From the NCBI GenBank assembly GCA_040507035.1, contig JBEVVR010000044.1, positions 186,001 to 250,000 on the forward strand: DNA of 64,000 bases, read 5' to 3'. Position numbers and translations under genes: made by a program. Below the pieces are notes generated by a model, which was given only the letters and a program-made list of their open reading frames with translations, was not told the DNA's origin and searched no databases. How positions within the stretch are numbered: the stretch's first letter is position 1; every line of letters starts with the position of its first letter. This document shows positions 26,250 to 35,149 of this stretch, piece after piece. The DNA is from Thiodiazotropha sp040507035 (GTDB taxonomy: Bacteria > Pseudomonadota > Gammaproteobacteria > Chromatiales > Chromatiaceae).

Positions 26250-27220
26250 GGTTTAAGCCTGATATGCTCTCCAACCAGCGTATGCAGGAAGGCGACGATG
26301 TCTTCGATATCGCTCTGCGGCAGCTCGCGACCCAGCTGATACCGACCCATGATGCGTACGGCACCTTGCAGGGTGCTTTCTGATCCATCATGAAAGTAGG
26401 GAGGATTGATCGCCGCCAGACGCAAGCTGGGCACTTTGAAATAGTGTTTGTCTTCAGCGTTCTGGGTAAAATTGTAGCGTCCCATATCCGCTTTGGTGAC
26501 ACTACGCTGCCGATCCTTGAAATAGTCGCCCTTTGCACCCATAAAGCCGTACATATTCCCACCGACGTTCATTCCCTGATGACAGCTGACACAACCATAG
26601 CTCTTGAACAATCGATAGCCACGAAGCTCTTGTGTTGTCAATACACCCTCTTCACCCTGGAGCCACCTGTCAAATCGTGAGTTCAGCGTAACCAGGGAGC
26701 GTTCGAAGGCCGCAATCGCGTTGACTATATTGACCGCGGTGATACCGTCATCGAAGAGGTCATCGAACTCATCCACCACGACCGGATCCTGTTGCAACTT
26801 GGATATCACCTCCTCCCAGTTTGAGTTCATCTCCACCGGGTTATGCACAGGACCTGCCGCCTGCTGCTCCAGTGTTGCCGTGCGACCGTCCCAGAATTGA
26901 GCGAAGTTATTGGTTGCGTTATAGACAGTAGGTGCTTTGATATCCCCGACCGCGCCGCCGACGCCGATCGATACCCTTTTACGGTCGGTACCCCCCGTTG
27001 AGAGAACATGGCAGCTGGAACAGCTGATACTGTTATCTTGTGACAGTCTGGTATCGTGAAACAGTTTATCTCCAAGGGAGACCATCCTTGGGTCGAGATT
27101 CTGGTCGATCACCAAAGGTCTAATCGGTTCGTTCTTCACACCAGCAGCCGTGGCAGCAGCAATGGATGCAAACAACCAAAATAAGATCATAATTTTCAAC
27201 AGGTTAAGCATATTACACAT
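26246..27220 (-). CDS. Di-haem cytochrome c peroxidase / MauG-like protein
   Basis: This periplasmic protein of 324 residues begins with a signal peptide (hydrophobic segment about 5-25). Two CxxCH haem c attachment sites, CSSCH (67-71) and CVSCH (210-214), are spaced as in bacterial di-haem peroxidases. FWDGRTATLEEQ-like and HNPVEM segments, plus KVPSLRLAAINPPYFHDGS near the end, are typical of the cytochrome c peroxidase/MauG superfamily. Bacterial peroxidases reduce hydrogen peroxide with electrons from small cytochromes; MauG relatives oxidise protein side chains. Which applies is not clear. The gene is co-translated with the downstream c-di-GMP gene and lies 290 bases from aceF. An ATG nine bases downstream is an alternative start. 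Confidence 0.9.
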   Translation of the reverse strand: MCNMLNLLKIMILFWLFASIAAATAAGVKNEPIRPLVIDQNLDPRMVSLGDKLFHDTRLSQDNSISCSSCHVLSTGGTDRKRVSIGVGGAVGDIKAPTVYNATNNFAQFWDGRTATLEQQAAGPVHNPVEMNSNWEEVISKLQQDPVVVDEFDDLFDDGITAVNIVNAIAAFERSLVTLNSRFDRWLQGEEGVLTTQELRGYRLFKSYGCVSCHQGMNVGGNMYGFMGAKGDYFKDRQRSVTKADMGRYNFTQNAEDKHYFKVPSLRLAAINPPYFHDGSESTLQGAVRIMGRYQLGRELPQSDIEDIVAFLHTLVGEHIRLKP

Positions 27221-27510
27221 TTCTTGACGCGGCTATAGCATGGCGGCGCCCCTGCCTGACATCCCTGGAGAAAAAACGTGTTTTGAGAAATAAAACAGAG
27301 TCCACTAAAAGTTTAGCGGTCTTCGTGCGGATAACTTTAAAGGTAGAAAACCTTGTGAATCATCCACATAGGATTAATGCGACACATATTTACAAAGAAT
27401 ACGTGAGGAGTCTGTGTTATTCCAAGAATATGATGAATTTTTTGAGTTAGGTCAATTCATGGAGCCCGCTAGATCCCAGACAATCCCTTGTCCGCGAGGT
27501 TCAATCCCTC
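27221..27510. other. Intergenic region between aceF and the peroxidase gene
   Basis: These 290 bases lie downstream of aceF and upstream of the peroxidase gene, both on the minus strand. I see no gene and no clear intrinsic terminator. The space is large enough for an independent promoter of the peroxidase/c-di-GMP pair. Confidence 0.5.
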
Positions 27511-28851
27511 TCACAGCAACAAGCGACGGATGTCAGCCAACAGGGAACAGAGGTAGCTGGTGAACCTTACCCCATCTGCGCCATCGATAACGCGATGGTC
27601 GTAGGAGAGCGAAAGCGGCAACATCAATCGCGGCTGAAAGGCGGCACCATCCCAAACCGGCTGTATACTACTCCTGGATACGCCAAGAATAGCAACTTCC
27701 GGGGCGTTGACGATGGGTGTAAAGGCAGTACCGCCTATTCCACCCAGACTGGAGATTGAGAAACATCCACCCTGTAGATCGGCGGGAGCCAATTTTCCCG
27801 ACCGCGCCTTGTCACTGATCTCCATCAATTCCGCAGCCAACTCAAAGACTCCCTTCTTATCCACATTCCGTACCACCGGCACAACCAGTCCATTTGGCGT
27901 ATCCACCGCAATACCGATATGGATATATTTTCTCTCTATCAAGGCATCGCCATCTGCAGATAAGGCGGCATTGAATATGGGCATCTGCTGCAGTGACGCT
28001 GCGACCGCCTTGATCAGGAACGGCATCAGTGTAAGCCGAATATCCTGTTTCGACGCGACCTCTTTCTGCGCTTTTCTGAAGGCCTCCAGATCAGTGATAT
28101 CCGCCTCGTCAAACTGGGTGACATGGGGCACTGTAAGCCAACAACGGTGAAGATGAGCCCCGCTGATTTTCTTGATACGGTTCAATGCAACCGTTTCAAC
28201 ATCGCCGAAACGGCTGTAGTCCACCTCCGGTCCGGCTGGTATTTCAAAGGGTGTGCGAGGGCCTGCCCCCCCTTCACCTTGTCGCAGGGAACGCTTGACG
28301 AATCCCTGCACATCCTGTTTCAGGATCCTGTTCTTCGGACCACTCCCCTTGACCAATGTGAGATCAACACCCAATTCGCGGGCAAAACGGCGTACCGAAG
28401 GACTGGCATGGGGCTTAGCCTCACTGCTACCGGGAAAACCTTCAGGTACGGGAGGTACGCGGGCCTCCTTCTCCCCGGGCAGTCGAGGCTGTTCAGCGAC
28501 AGCTGCCGCGGGTTCGCTGGGTGCCGGAGCGGGTGCTTGTACCGTCTCTAGCTCTTCTGCCGCAGGCGGGGGTGCGGAGTTCTTTTCACTCTCCTTACCC
28601 TCGTCACTCGCTACCGCCTCGATAGTCAGTATCCTATCCCCTTCAGTGACCTTGTCGCCCACCTTCACCAGCAGGCTTGCAACCTCGCCGGCGTAGGGGG
28701 AGGGAATATCCATGGTAGCCTTATCGCTTTCAAGGGTCAGCAGGGACTCTTCAACCGCAACCTGGTCACCCTCAGACACCAGAATCTCGATAATTTCGAC
28801 CGACTCGAAATCACCTATGTCCGGTATCACTACATCTGTCGTTTTACCCAC
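27511..28851 (-). CDS. aceF: Pyruvate dehydrogenase E2, dihydrolipoyllysine acetyltransferase
   Basis: E2 forms the core of the pyruvate dehydrogenase complex and moves the acetyl group to CoA. The 446-residue protein has one lipoyl domain (1-80, ESDKATM with lysine 44), an Ala/Pro/Glu linker, a peripheral-subunit-binding domain (about 148-187, SPSVRRFARELGVDL) and the catalytic domain ending in SYDHRVIDGADGVRF with the DHRxxDG active site. E. coli AceF has three lipoyl domains, so this is a shorter form, as in many proteobacteria. The lipoyl domain is very similar to that on lpdA, which suggests duplication within the locus. It starts with GTG, with GGATGAGAC upstream. It follows aceE by about 100 bases. 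Confidence 0.96.
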   Translation of the reverse strand: MGKTTDVVIPDIGDFESVEIIEILVSEGDQVAVEESLLTLESDKATMDIPSPYAGEVASLLVKVGDKVTEGDRILTIEAVASDEGKESEKNSAPPPAAEELETVQAPAPAPSEPAAAVAEQPRLPGEKEARVPPVPEGFPGSSEAKPHASPSVRRFARELGVDLTLVKGSGPKNRILKQDVQGFVKRSLRQGEGGAGPRTPFEIPAGPEVDYSRFGDVETVALNRIKKISGAHLHRCWLTVPHVTQFDEADITDLEAFRKAQKEVASKQDIRLTLMPFLIKAVAASLQQMPIFNAALSADGDALIERKYIHIGIAVDTPNGLVVPVVRNVDKKGVFELAAELMEISDKARSGKLAPADLQGGCFSISSLGGIGGTAFTPIVNAPEVAILGVSRSSIQPVWDGAAFQPRLMLPLSLSYDHRVIDGADGVRFTSYLCSLLADIRRLLL

Positions 28852-28955
28852 GTCTCATCCTCTTTGCCGGTTTGGTACTCATTGTTTCGTCCAGGTTGGT
28901 TGCCATCGACGCACGTTTCACCAGCCGGGTGCGGCCGCTTCCCACCACCATTCGA

Positions 28956-31610
28956 CTAGACCATGCTCGGGTTGGGCTTTTCCGGATCAATCTTGAATTT
29001 CCTGATTGCCTGACTCACCAGTTCCGGCTTCACCGAACCCTCGTCCTGCAACGCTTTCAATGCCGCAACCACGATATAGTAGCGATTGACTTCAAAGAAC
29101 TTGCGTAGCTGGCTGCGCATATCACTGCGCCCGAAACCATCGGTACCCAAGACACTGTAGTTGGCATCGATAAACGGGCGTATCTGATCCGCATAACTGC
29201 GCATATAGTCCGTCGCCGCCACCACAGGACCCTGCTCAGCGGCTAACTGTTCAGAGACGTAACTCACTCTGGGTTTCTCTTCAGGATGCAGGGTATTCCA
29301 GCGCTCGATGTCGAGGCCATTTCTGCGCAACTCATTGAAGCTGGTTACACTCCAAACATCAGCCGATACCTTGAACTCCTGTTGCAGCAACTGCGCAGCC
29401 GCAACCACTTCCCGCAGGATCGTGCCACTGCCCAGCAGCTGGACCCGCAGCTTATGCTTGCCACCCTTGCTGAGCGGGTAGATGCCTCGCACAATGCCCT
29501 CTTCCACCCCTTTGGGCATTGCCGGTTGCAGGTAGTTTTCATTCATTACGGTGATGTAGTAGAAGATATTCTCCTGCTCTTGATACATCCGGCGCATACC
29601 ATCCTGGACGATCACCGCCAGTTCGTAGGCAAACGCAGGATCATAGCTAACACAGTTGGGGATCGTCCCGGCCATGATGTGGCTATGGCCATCCTGATGC
29701 TGCAGGCCTTCTCCCGCCAGGGTGGTGCGACCTGCGGTTCCGCCGATGAGAAAGCCTCGGGCCTGCATATCACCCGCCGCCCAGGCAAGGTCGCCAACCC
29801 GCTGAAAACCAAACATCGAGTAGTAGATATAGAACGGAATCATGCTGATCCCATGGTTACTGTAGGCTGTCGCCGCCGCGATCCAAGAGGACATGGCACC
29901 TGCCTCGTTGATACCCTCCTGGAGGATCTGCCCCTTCTTGTCCTCTCTGTAGAACATCACCTGGTCGGCATCCACCGGTTCATAGAGTTGGCCTACCGAG
30001 GAGTAGATGCCAAGCTGACGAAACATGCCTTCCATGCCGAAGGTCCGCGCCTCATCGGGAACGATGGGGACAATTTGCTTGCCCACTGTTTTGTTTCTCA
30101 CCAGCATGTTGAGCAGACGCACAAAGGCCATGGTGGTCGACTGTTCCCTGTCACCGCTGCCTTCCAGCAGGGTCTTGAATTCATCCAATTCAGGGGTCTT
30201 AAGTGGTTTCACCTTGCTGCGACGCTGGGGCAGAAAACCACCTAAATCCTGACGACGCTCAAGCATATATTGCATTTCCGGACTGTCTGCCGGCGGTTTA
30301 TAGAAGGGCGCGGCACCAATCTGGTCATCCGATATCGGTATATTGAAACGATCACGAAACGCCTTCAGTGCAGCTTCTCCCATTTTCTTCTGCGAGTGGG
30401 TGATGTTCTGACCTTCGCCGGCGACACCCATGCCGTAGCCTTTCACTGTCTTCGCCAGGATCACGGTGGGTTTGCCCTTATGGGCAACCGCCTCCGCATA
30501 GGCCGCATAGACCTTATGGGGATCGTGACCACCCCTATTGAGGCGCCAGATGTCTTCATCGGTCATATTCGCGACCATCTCGTCGAGTTCCGGATATTTA
30601 CCGAAGAAGTGCTCCCTTGTATAGGCACCCCCCTTGGCCTTATAGGCCTGGTAATCGCCGTCTACACACTCTTCCATGCGTTTCAGAAGAATGCCGTTTT
30701 TATCACGGGCAAAGAGCGGATCCCAATAACCACCCCAGATCACCTTGATCACATTCCATCCGGCACCGCGGAACACCGCCTCCAGCTCTTGGATGATCTT
30801 GCCATTGCCCCGCACCGGTCCATCGAGGCGCTGCAGGTTGCAGTTGATGACAAATACAAGATTATCCAGGCGCTCTCGTCCTGCCAGGGAGATCGCACCC
30901 AGGGCCTCGGGCTCATCCATTTCACCATCACCGCAAAATGCCCACACCTTGCGCTCATCGGTATGCAGCTGACCGCGGTCGTGGAGGTAGCGCATAAAAC
31001 GCGCCTGATAGATGGCCATCAACGGACCTAATCCCATGGATACGGTGGGAAACTGCCAGAAACCCGGCATCAGCCAGGGATGGGGGTAGGAAGAGAGGCC
31101 ACGACCATCGACCTCCTGGCGGAAACTGTAGAGCTGCTCCTCGCTCAAGCGGCCTTCGAGATAGGCCCTGGCATAGACACCCGGTGCGGAATGGCCTTGA
31201 AAAAATACCAGGTCCCCATCCCTATCCTTACTTGAAGCGTGAAAAAAATGGTTAAAGCCCACATCGAAGAGTGTGGCACTGGAGGCGAAGCTGGAGATGT
31301 GTCCACCCAGCTCAGTGGAGATCCTGTTCGCCTGGACCACCATGGCCATTGCATTCCAACGGATAAATGACCGGATACGGCGCTCCATGGCGCGGTCACC
31401 CGGAAAACGTTGCTGTTTGGTCACCGGGATGGTGTTGACATAGGCCGTGTTTGCACTGAACGGCAAATAGGCACCGGACCGGCGCGCCTTGTCAACCAGG
31501 CGTTCGATGAGGAAGTGGGCGCGATCCACGCCTTCATTCTCGAGCACGGCCTCCAAGGCGTCTAGCCACTCCTGTGTCTCTAGTGGATCGGTATCAGGTC
31601 TGGTCGGCAT
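28956..31610 (-). CDS. aceE: Pyruvate dehydrogenase E1, homodimeric
   Basis: E1 decarboxylates pyruvate and acetylates lipoyl groups of E2 using thiamine diphosphate. The 884-residue protein matches the homodimeric proteobacterial type (E. coli 887). The thiamine diphosphate motif is clear in FCGDGEMDEPEALGA followed by NLVFVINCNLQRLDGPV. N-terminal RIRSFIRWNAMAMV and the GHISSFASSATLFDVGFNHFF segment are also diagnostic. It is the first gene of the pyruvate dehydrogenase locus. I see no pdhR-type regulator next to it and no convincing PdhR box upstream; a perfect 10-bp palindrome GTTGTACAAC lies at 31761-31770, about 150 bases before the start. Confidence 0.97.
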   Translation of the reverse strand: MPTRPDTDPLETQEWLDALEAVLENEGVDRAHFLIERLVDKARRSGAYLPFSANTAYVNTIPVTKQQRFPGDRAMERRIRSFIRWNAMAMVVQANRISTELGGHISSFASSATLFDVGFNHFFHASSKDRDGDLVFFQGHSAPGVYARAYLEGRLSEEQLYSFRQEVDGRGLSSYPHPWLMPGFWQFPTVSMGLGPLMAIYQARFMRYLHDRGQLHTDERKVWAFCGDGEMDEPEALGAISLAGRERLDNLVFVINCNLQRLDGPVRGNGKIIQELEAVFRGAGWNVIKVIWGGYWDPLFARDKNGILLKRMEECVDGDYQAYKAKGGAYTREHFFGKYPELDEMVANMTDEDIWRLNRGGHDPHKVYAAYAEAVAHKGKPTVILAKTVKGYGMGVAGEGQNITHSQKKMGEAALKAFRDRFNIPISDDQIGAAPFYKPPADSPEMQYMLERRQDLGGFLPQRRSKVKPLKTPELDEFKTLLEGSGDREQSTTMAFVRLLNMLVRNKTVGKQIVPIVPDEARTFGMEGMFRQLGIYSSVGQLYEPVDADQVMFYREDKKGQILQEGINEAGAMSSWIAAATAYSNHGISMIPFYIYYSMFGFQRVGDLAWAAGDMQARGFLIGGTAGRTTLAGEGLQHQDGHSHIMAGTIPNCVSYDPAFAYELAVIVQDGMRRMYQEQENIFYYITVMNENYLQPAMPKGVEEGIVRGIYPLSKGGKHKLRVQLLGSGTILREVVAAAQLLQQEFKVSADVWSVTSFNELRRNGLDIERWNTLHPEEKPRVSYVSEQLAAEQGPVVAATDYMRSYADQIRPFIDANYSVLGTDGFGRSDMRSQLRKFFEVNRYYIVVAALKALQDEGSVKPELVSQAIRKFKIDPEKPNPSMV

Positions 31611-31958
31611 CTCTATTCTCTGTAGTTAATATGGCAAACAAAGTCTGTTCTCCAAACCAGGAGAGCGCGTGTTATCACAGGCGGCGGACATCGACTATTT
31701 GAACTGCCAATAGTTTGGATTGACCGGCGTAATATACAGCAAGATGGGTTATTTTTCAGCGTTGTACAACTACTGTTTTTAACCTAATTCCCTGTTTTCT
31801 TAGTTACTTGACAATCTGTTTAGTCTCCTACCAGAGGCACCCGTATCCAGCCCAGTTTGTCATCTTACCCACCTCTCAGCGCTGGTACAGCAAGGGTTGG
31901 AACGATCCGGCTAAGCGGACAGGATTATCAGTCTGGCAGGAAAAAAGCACTGATCATG
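31611..31958. other. Intergenic region upstream of aceE
   Basis: About 350 bases without a credible gene. It holds the presumed aceE promoter (minus strand), a 10-bp palindrome GTTGTACAAC at 31761-31770, and a plus-strand TTGACA at 31808 without a matching -10 box. Confidence 0.5.
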
Positions 31959-31959
31959 A

Positions 31960-31997
31960 AAAAAGGCGCTACCGGTCAATACCGGAAGCGCCTTTTT
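31960..31997 (-). terminator. Intrinsic terminator of the sulfur-globule genes
   Basis: AAAAAGGCGCT-A-CCGGT (31960-31976) pairs with ACCGG-A-AGCGCCTTTTT (31981-31997) around a 4-base loop, with a single A/A mismatch. Poly-A and poly-T flank both sides, so it can work in both directions. It lies 18 bases after the stop of the long sulfur-globule gene. Confidence 0.9.
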
Positions 31998-32015
31998 ATC
32001 GGCCTGAGGGGTTGC

Positions 32016-32696
32016 TCAGATCTCTTTGCGAGTCTCGAACACAGGCATTTCGAAGGGTTTGCGCTCCATCGCAACTTTACGACGCTCTTGCATCGCTTTC
32101 ATAGCCTCTGCACGACGGGCTTCCATCTCCTTGACCATCTCATCACGACGAGCCTGGGACTCTTCCATGCGCTTTGCGATAGCTTCAGGCATCTCAGGTC
32201 TGGCTGGAGCCCTGTTGTCAAAACGAGACTGCATCAGTTCACGCTGAGCCTCGATCTGCTCCTGCCTGGTCTTCATTTCAGACTCCATGGCAGCACGAGG
32301 ATCGGCTTGGTATTTCTCAGCATACTCACGCTGTGCGGCAACTGCCTGTTCGTAGGCCTTTTGCTGCTGCTCGGCGAAGGCTTTCTGCTGCTCGGCGAAA
32401 GCCTTCTGCTGCTCTTCCATTGCAGCCTTCTGCTCTTCAGTCATCGCAGGTGCTACCGGCGCATGGCCATAGGGCAGATAGCCGTAGGGTGCATAGCCGT
32501 AATAGTCGCGATATGAGTTGTAGCCGCGACCATAACCGTTGCCGCGTGCACGCATATTAAAAGAGAAATCGAAATCGCCGGCACCGAAACCGTCACCGAA
32601 GAAATCGTCACCCCAATCGTTGCCCCACCAGGCATTGACAGTTGCCGATGAGGCTGCCATGGCGATAGCCGCGGCAATGATAGAAATCTTTTTCAT
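32016..32696 (-). CDS. Sulfur-globule-type protein with long coiled-coil C-terminus
   Basis: This secreted protein has 226 residues. A signal peptide ends at about residue 22 (VNA-WWG). Residues 23-80 are Gly/Tyr/Asp-rich with AWWGNDWGDDFFGD and YGYAPYGYLPYGH, close in style to the sulfur globule proteins of Allochromatium vinosum that coat periplasmic sulfur inclusions. Unlike those small proteins it continues into about 145 charged residues rich in Glu, Gln, Ala, Lys and Met, with in-tandem QQKAFAE repeats (about 96-115), predicted to be a long helix or coiled coil. It follows the smaller paralogue by 98 bases and ends at a strong terminator. A structural role on the globule surface is an inference; an unrelated periplasmic coiled-coil role is possible. 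Confidence 0.72.
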   Translation of the reverse strand: MKKISIIAAAIAMAASSATVNAWWGNDWGDDFFGDGFGAGDFDFSFNMRARGNGYGRGYNSYRDYYGYAPYGYLPYGHAPVAPAMTEEQKAAMEEQQKAFAEQQKAFAEQQQKAYEQAVAAQREYAEKYQADPRAAMESEMKTRQEQIEAQRELMQSRFDNRAPARPEMPEAIAKRMEESQARRDEMVKEMEARRAEAMKAMQERRKVAMERKPFEMPVFETRKEI

Positions 32697-32794
32697 TTTT
32701 GAGTACCCGGAATGTATCTATTATCGAAAACTACGCTTTGCTCTTCTGGCACGTCCTTGTGCTGAATATCCCTGTTATTTGGCTTTGTTCCGCT

Positions 32795-33139
32795 TTACTT
32801 GGCTGGTGCAGCCTGAGGAGCAGGAGCAGCCGGTGCAGCAGGCGCTACTGGCGGATAGCCATAGCCATAAGGAGCGCCATAACCGTAAGGTGCGCCATAG
32901 CCGTAAGGACCGTAACCGTAGTAGTCACGATAGTAGTTGTTGCCGCGGCCATAACCGGAACCACGAGCGCTGCCGCTCATACCGAAGCTGAAGTCACCAG
33001 AGCCATCACCCCAGCCGTCACCCCAACCATCGTTGTTCCAACCGCGATTTCCCCAACCCGGGCCGCCCCACCATGCGGATGCGGAAGCGGAAGCGACAAT
33101 CAGTGCAGCAGCTGCAGAAGCTTGAACGATCTTTTTCAT
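32795..33139 (-). CDS. Sulfur globule protein (CV1/CV2 type)
   Basis: This 114-residue secreted protein has a signal peptide ending at about residue 22 (ASA-WWG). The mature part is extremely rich in Gly, Tyr, Trp, Asn and Pro, with WNNDGWGDGWGDGSGDFSF, a GYGRG patch and tandem GAPYGY hexapeptide units encoded by 18-bp repeats near 32865-32910. It ends in a Pro/Ala tail. This pattern matches the sulfur globule envelope proteins of purple sulfur bacteria and related sulfur oxidisers, which form a protein coat around stored elemental sulfur. GAGGAG before the ATG and a good promoter upstream suggest high expression. It is the main sequence evidence that this organism stores sulfur. Confidence 0.85.
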   Translation of the reverse strand: MKKIVQASAAAALIVASASASAWWGGPGWGNRGWNNDGWGDGWGDGSGDFSFGMSGSARGSGYGRGNNYYRDYYGYGPYGYGAPYGYGAPYGYGYPPVAPAAPAAPAPQAAPAK

Positions 33140-33215
33140 TATTCACTCTCCTCGAGATAGAATGTAATCGTGATGTATTTTTTGGAAAGCAGATACAGCG
33201 TAGCCTTCGAGGTAT

Positions 33216-33244
33216 AGAATATTAGTAATTACTTAATTTAACAA
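33216..33244 (-). promoter_or_regulatory. Sigma-70-type promoter of the sulfur-globule genes
   Basis: On the minus strand, TTGTTA (33239-33244) and TATTCT (33216-33221) are spaced by 17 bases in an AT-rich region. The predicted transcript would have a leader of about 70 bases before the ATG of the small sulfur-globule gene. Confidence 0.5.
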
Positions 33245-33328
33245 ATTGCGATTTCCAATTGTTAAAAACCTTTAATAGGTATTTTCTAATATTCCCAAAC
33301 ACGAAATAAACCACCGAATTGGTAGACC

Positions 33329-34360
33329 ATGCGAATCACCCTCACCAGACCTGACGACTGGCACCTCCATCTTCGCGATGATGAAGCCATGGCATCTGTC
33401 GTCGCCCACAGCGCTGAGCGTTTCGCCCGCGCCATCGTGATGCCCAATCTAAAACCGCCGGTCACGACGACAGCCATGGCCATGGCCTATCGGGAGCGTA
33501 TCCTTGCAGCGCTACCGCCAAAGAGTGATTTCAAACCCCTGATGACCCTCTATATGACCGACCGTCTGAGCAGCGAAGAGGTGATCGCGTCGAAACAGAG
33601 TGGCATCGTCAATGGCATAAAGCTCTACCCCGCGGGGGCCACCACCCACTCCGATGCCGGTGTCACCAATATTAAAAACTGCTATTCAGCCCTTGAGACA
33701 ATGCAGCGAGAGGGGCTTCCGCTGTTGATACACGCCGAAGTGACCGATCCGGAGGTGGACATCTTCGACCGTGAGCAGGTCTTTATCGATCGCCATCTGC
33801 AGCCGCTGGCGAGGGACTTTCCCGCCCTGCCCATGGTATTCGAACATATCACCACCAGGGAGGCGGTCGATTTCATCCGCGCCACAGACGGCAATATAGC
33901 GGCGACCATCACCGTGCAGCATCTGATGTATAACCGCAATGCGATGCTGGTGGGTGGCATACGCCCCCACTTCTACTGCCTGCCGATCCTGAAACGGGAG
34001 AGCCATCAAGCGGCTCTGATTGAGGCTGCAACCAGCGGAGAGCCTCACTTTTTCCTCGGTACCGACAGCGCCCCTCACCCACAACACGCCAAGGAGTGCG
34101 CCTGCGGATGCGCGGGCTGTTACACCGCTCATGCCGCTATCGAACTCTACGCGGAGCTGTTCGAGCGGGTTGGTGCCCTGGATAGACTTGAAGGCTTTGC
34201 CAGCTTTTACGGTCCGGATTTCTATGGCCTGCCCAGAAACCGGGAGCTGATCACCCTGGAGAAACGGCCTTGGAAATCACCGCAGAGTTATCAGTTCGGC
34301 AAGGATAGGGTCGTCCCGCTGGGGAGCGGGGAGACAATCAGCTGGCAGTTGGTTGGCTGA
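33329..34360 (+). CDS. pyrC: Dihydroorotase
   Basis: PyrC cyclises carbamoyl-aspartate to dihydroorotate in pyrimidine synthesis. The 343-residue protein is the E. coli-type (class II) enzyme of about 348 residues. The zinc ligands HLHLR (histidines 12 and 14) open the protein, the carboxylated lysine lies in GIKLYPAGATTHSD, and the later ligands are in HAEVTD, FEHITT and LGTDSAPH. A double-cysteine motif CACGCAGCYTA near the end is a normal part of this class. It is transcribed divergently from the sulfur-globule genes and ends three bases from the convergent mlaA stop. Confidence 0.97.
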   Translation: MRITLTRPDDWHLHLRDDEAMASVVAHSAERFARAIVMPNLKPPVTTTAMAMAYRERILAALPPKSDFKPLMTLYMTDRLSSEEVIASKQSGIVNGIKLYPAGATTHSDAGVTNIKNCYSALETMQREGLPLLIHAEVTDPEVDIFDREQVFIDRHLQPLARDFPALPMVFEHITTREAVDFIRATDGNIAATITVQHLMYNRNAMLVGGIRPHFYCLPILKRESHQAALIEAATSGEPHFFLGTDSAPHPQHAKECACGCAGCYTAHAAIELYAELFERVGALDRLEGFASFYGPDFYGLPRNRELITLEKRPWKSPQSYQFGKDRVVPLGSGETISWQLVG

Positions 34361-34363
34361 GCC

Positions 34364-35149
34364 TCACGGCTCTTCCTCAGGGAACGGCGCCTGATCATCG
34401 AAGGGCGCCTCCTCATCATCGAAGAAGGTGTCGTCGAAGAGATCGTCTTCACTCATATGATTGGGACCGTCCTTTATCTGCGAATCCCTCTTCTGCAGAT
34501 AGAACTCCCGCTGGAAGGCGTATCGATCCACCGCAGCCTCATCGAGAACATCGCCGGCCTCCAACAGATCGGCGCGCACATCGATGAGGCGCAAGGTCGT
34601 CAGGGCATAGTAGGTATCCTGACTGGGGTAGCTGATCGGATTCATCCAGGTATCGCCCACCAGTCCAATCAGATCGCGTAGCGTGGTGGGGCCGAGAAAA
34701 GGTAACACCAGGTAGGGTGTGTCACCCATGCCCCAAAATCCCAGGGTCTGTCCCAGATCCTCTTTATAGTTGGGTATTCCCATATCGGAAGCCACATCGA
34801 AGAGCCCGAAGATACCTAGCGTGGTATTGATGCAGACCCGCCCCAGGTCGGTCAGCGCATGGGTCGGTTTGAGCTGCAGCAGATTGTTGACCGCTGAAGG
34901 GACGTCGGCGAGATTATTGAAGAAATTGGTTATCCCCAGATCCACGATTGAAGGTGTGACCACCCGATAGCCTTCGGCCACGGGCTTGGCCACATACTGA
35001 TCAAATTCCTGGTTGAATTGATCGATGCCTCGATTGACAGACTCGATTGGATCGGCGGGGTGCCGGTTCTGCATACTGGCACAGCCGCTAAGAAACAGCA
35101 GTAGCAAACCGACGATGACGATCCTATTACACAAAACGCTCAAGCTCAT
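34364..35149 (-). CDS. mlaA: Outer-membrane lipoprotein MlaA (VacJ)
   Basis: MlaA sits in the outer membrane and removes misplaced phospholipids from the outer leaflet as part of the Mla pathway. The 261-residue precursor has a lipobox LSGC with cysteine 23. The mature protein shows DPIESVNRGIDQFNQEFDQYV, INTTLGIFGLFDVASDMG and the GYTLVLPFLGPTTLRD-like segment (here PYLVLPFLGPTTLRD) that are diagnostic of the family. The C-terminal 40 residues are very acidic (repeated Asp/Glu/Pro) and presumably disordered; a long acidic tail is a variable feature of the family. The mlaFEDCB genes are not in the window. Confidence 0.94.
   Translation of the reverse strand: MSLSVLCNRIVIVGLLLLFLSGCASMQNRHPADPIESVNRGIDQFNQEFDQYVAKPVAEGYRVVTPSIVDLGITNFFNNLADVPSAVNNLLQLKPTHALTDLGRVCINTTLGIFGLFDVASDMGIPNYKEDLGQTLGFWGMGDTPYLVLPFLGPTTLRDLIGLVGDTWMNPISYPSQDTYYALTTLRLIDVRADLLEAGDVLDEAAVDRYAFQREFYLQKRDSQIKDGPNHMSEDDLFDDTFFDDEEAPFDDQAPFPEEEP

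Noticed and set aside
29286..31031. Two long plus-strand open frames (319 and 253 codons)
   Set aside because: Both are antisense to aceE; no independent support.
31857..32516. A 219-codon plus-strand frame with Leu-rich repeats
   Set aside because: It is the complement of the low-complexity coiled-coil part of the sulfur-globule gene; the Leu runs are mirror images of Gln/Glu/Lys codons.
32862..32912. Short direct repeats resembling a CRISPR array
   Set aside because: They are 18-bp units in frame that encode GAPYGY hexapeptides of the sulfur globule protein; there are no spacers.
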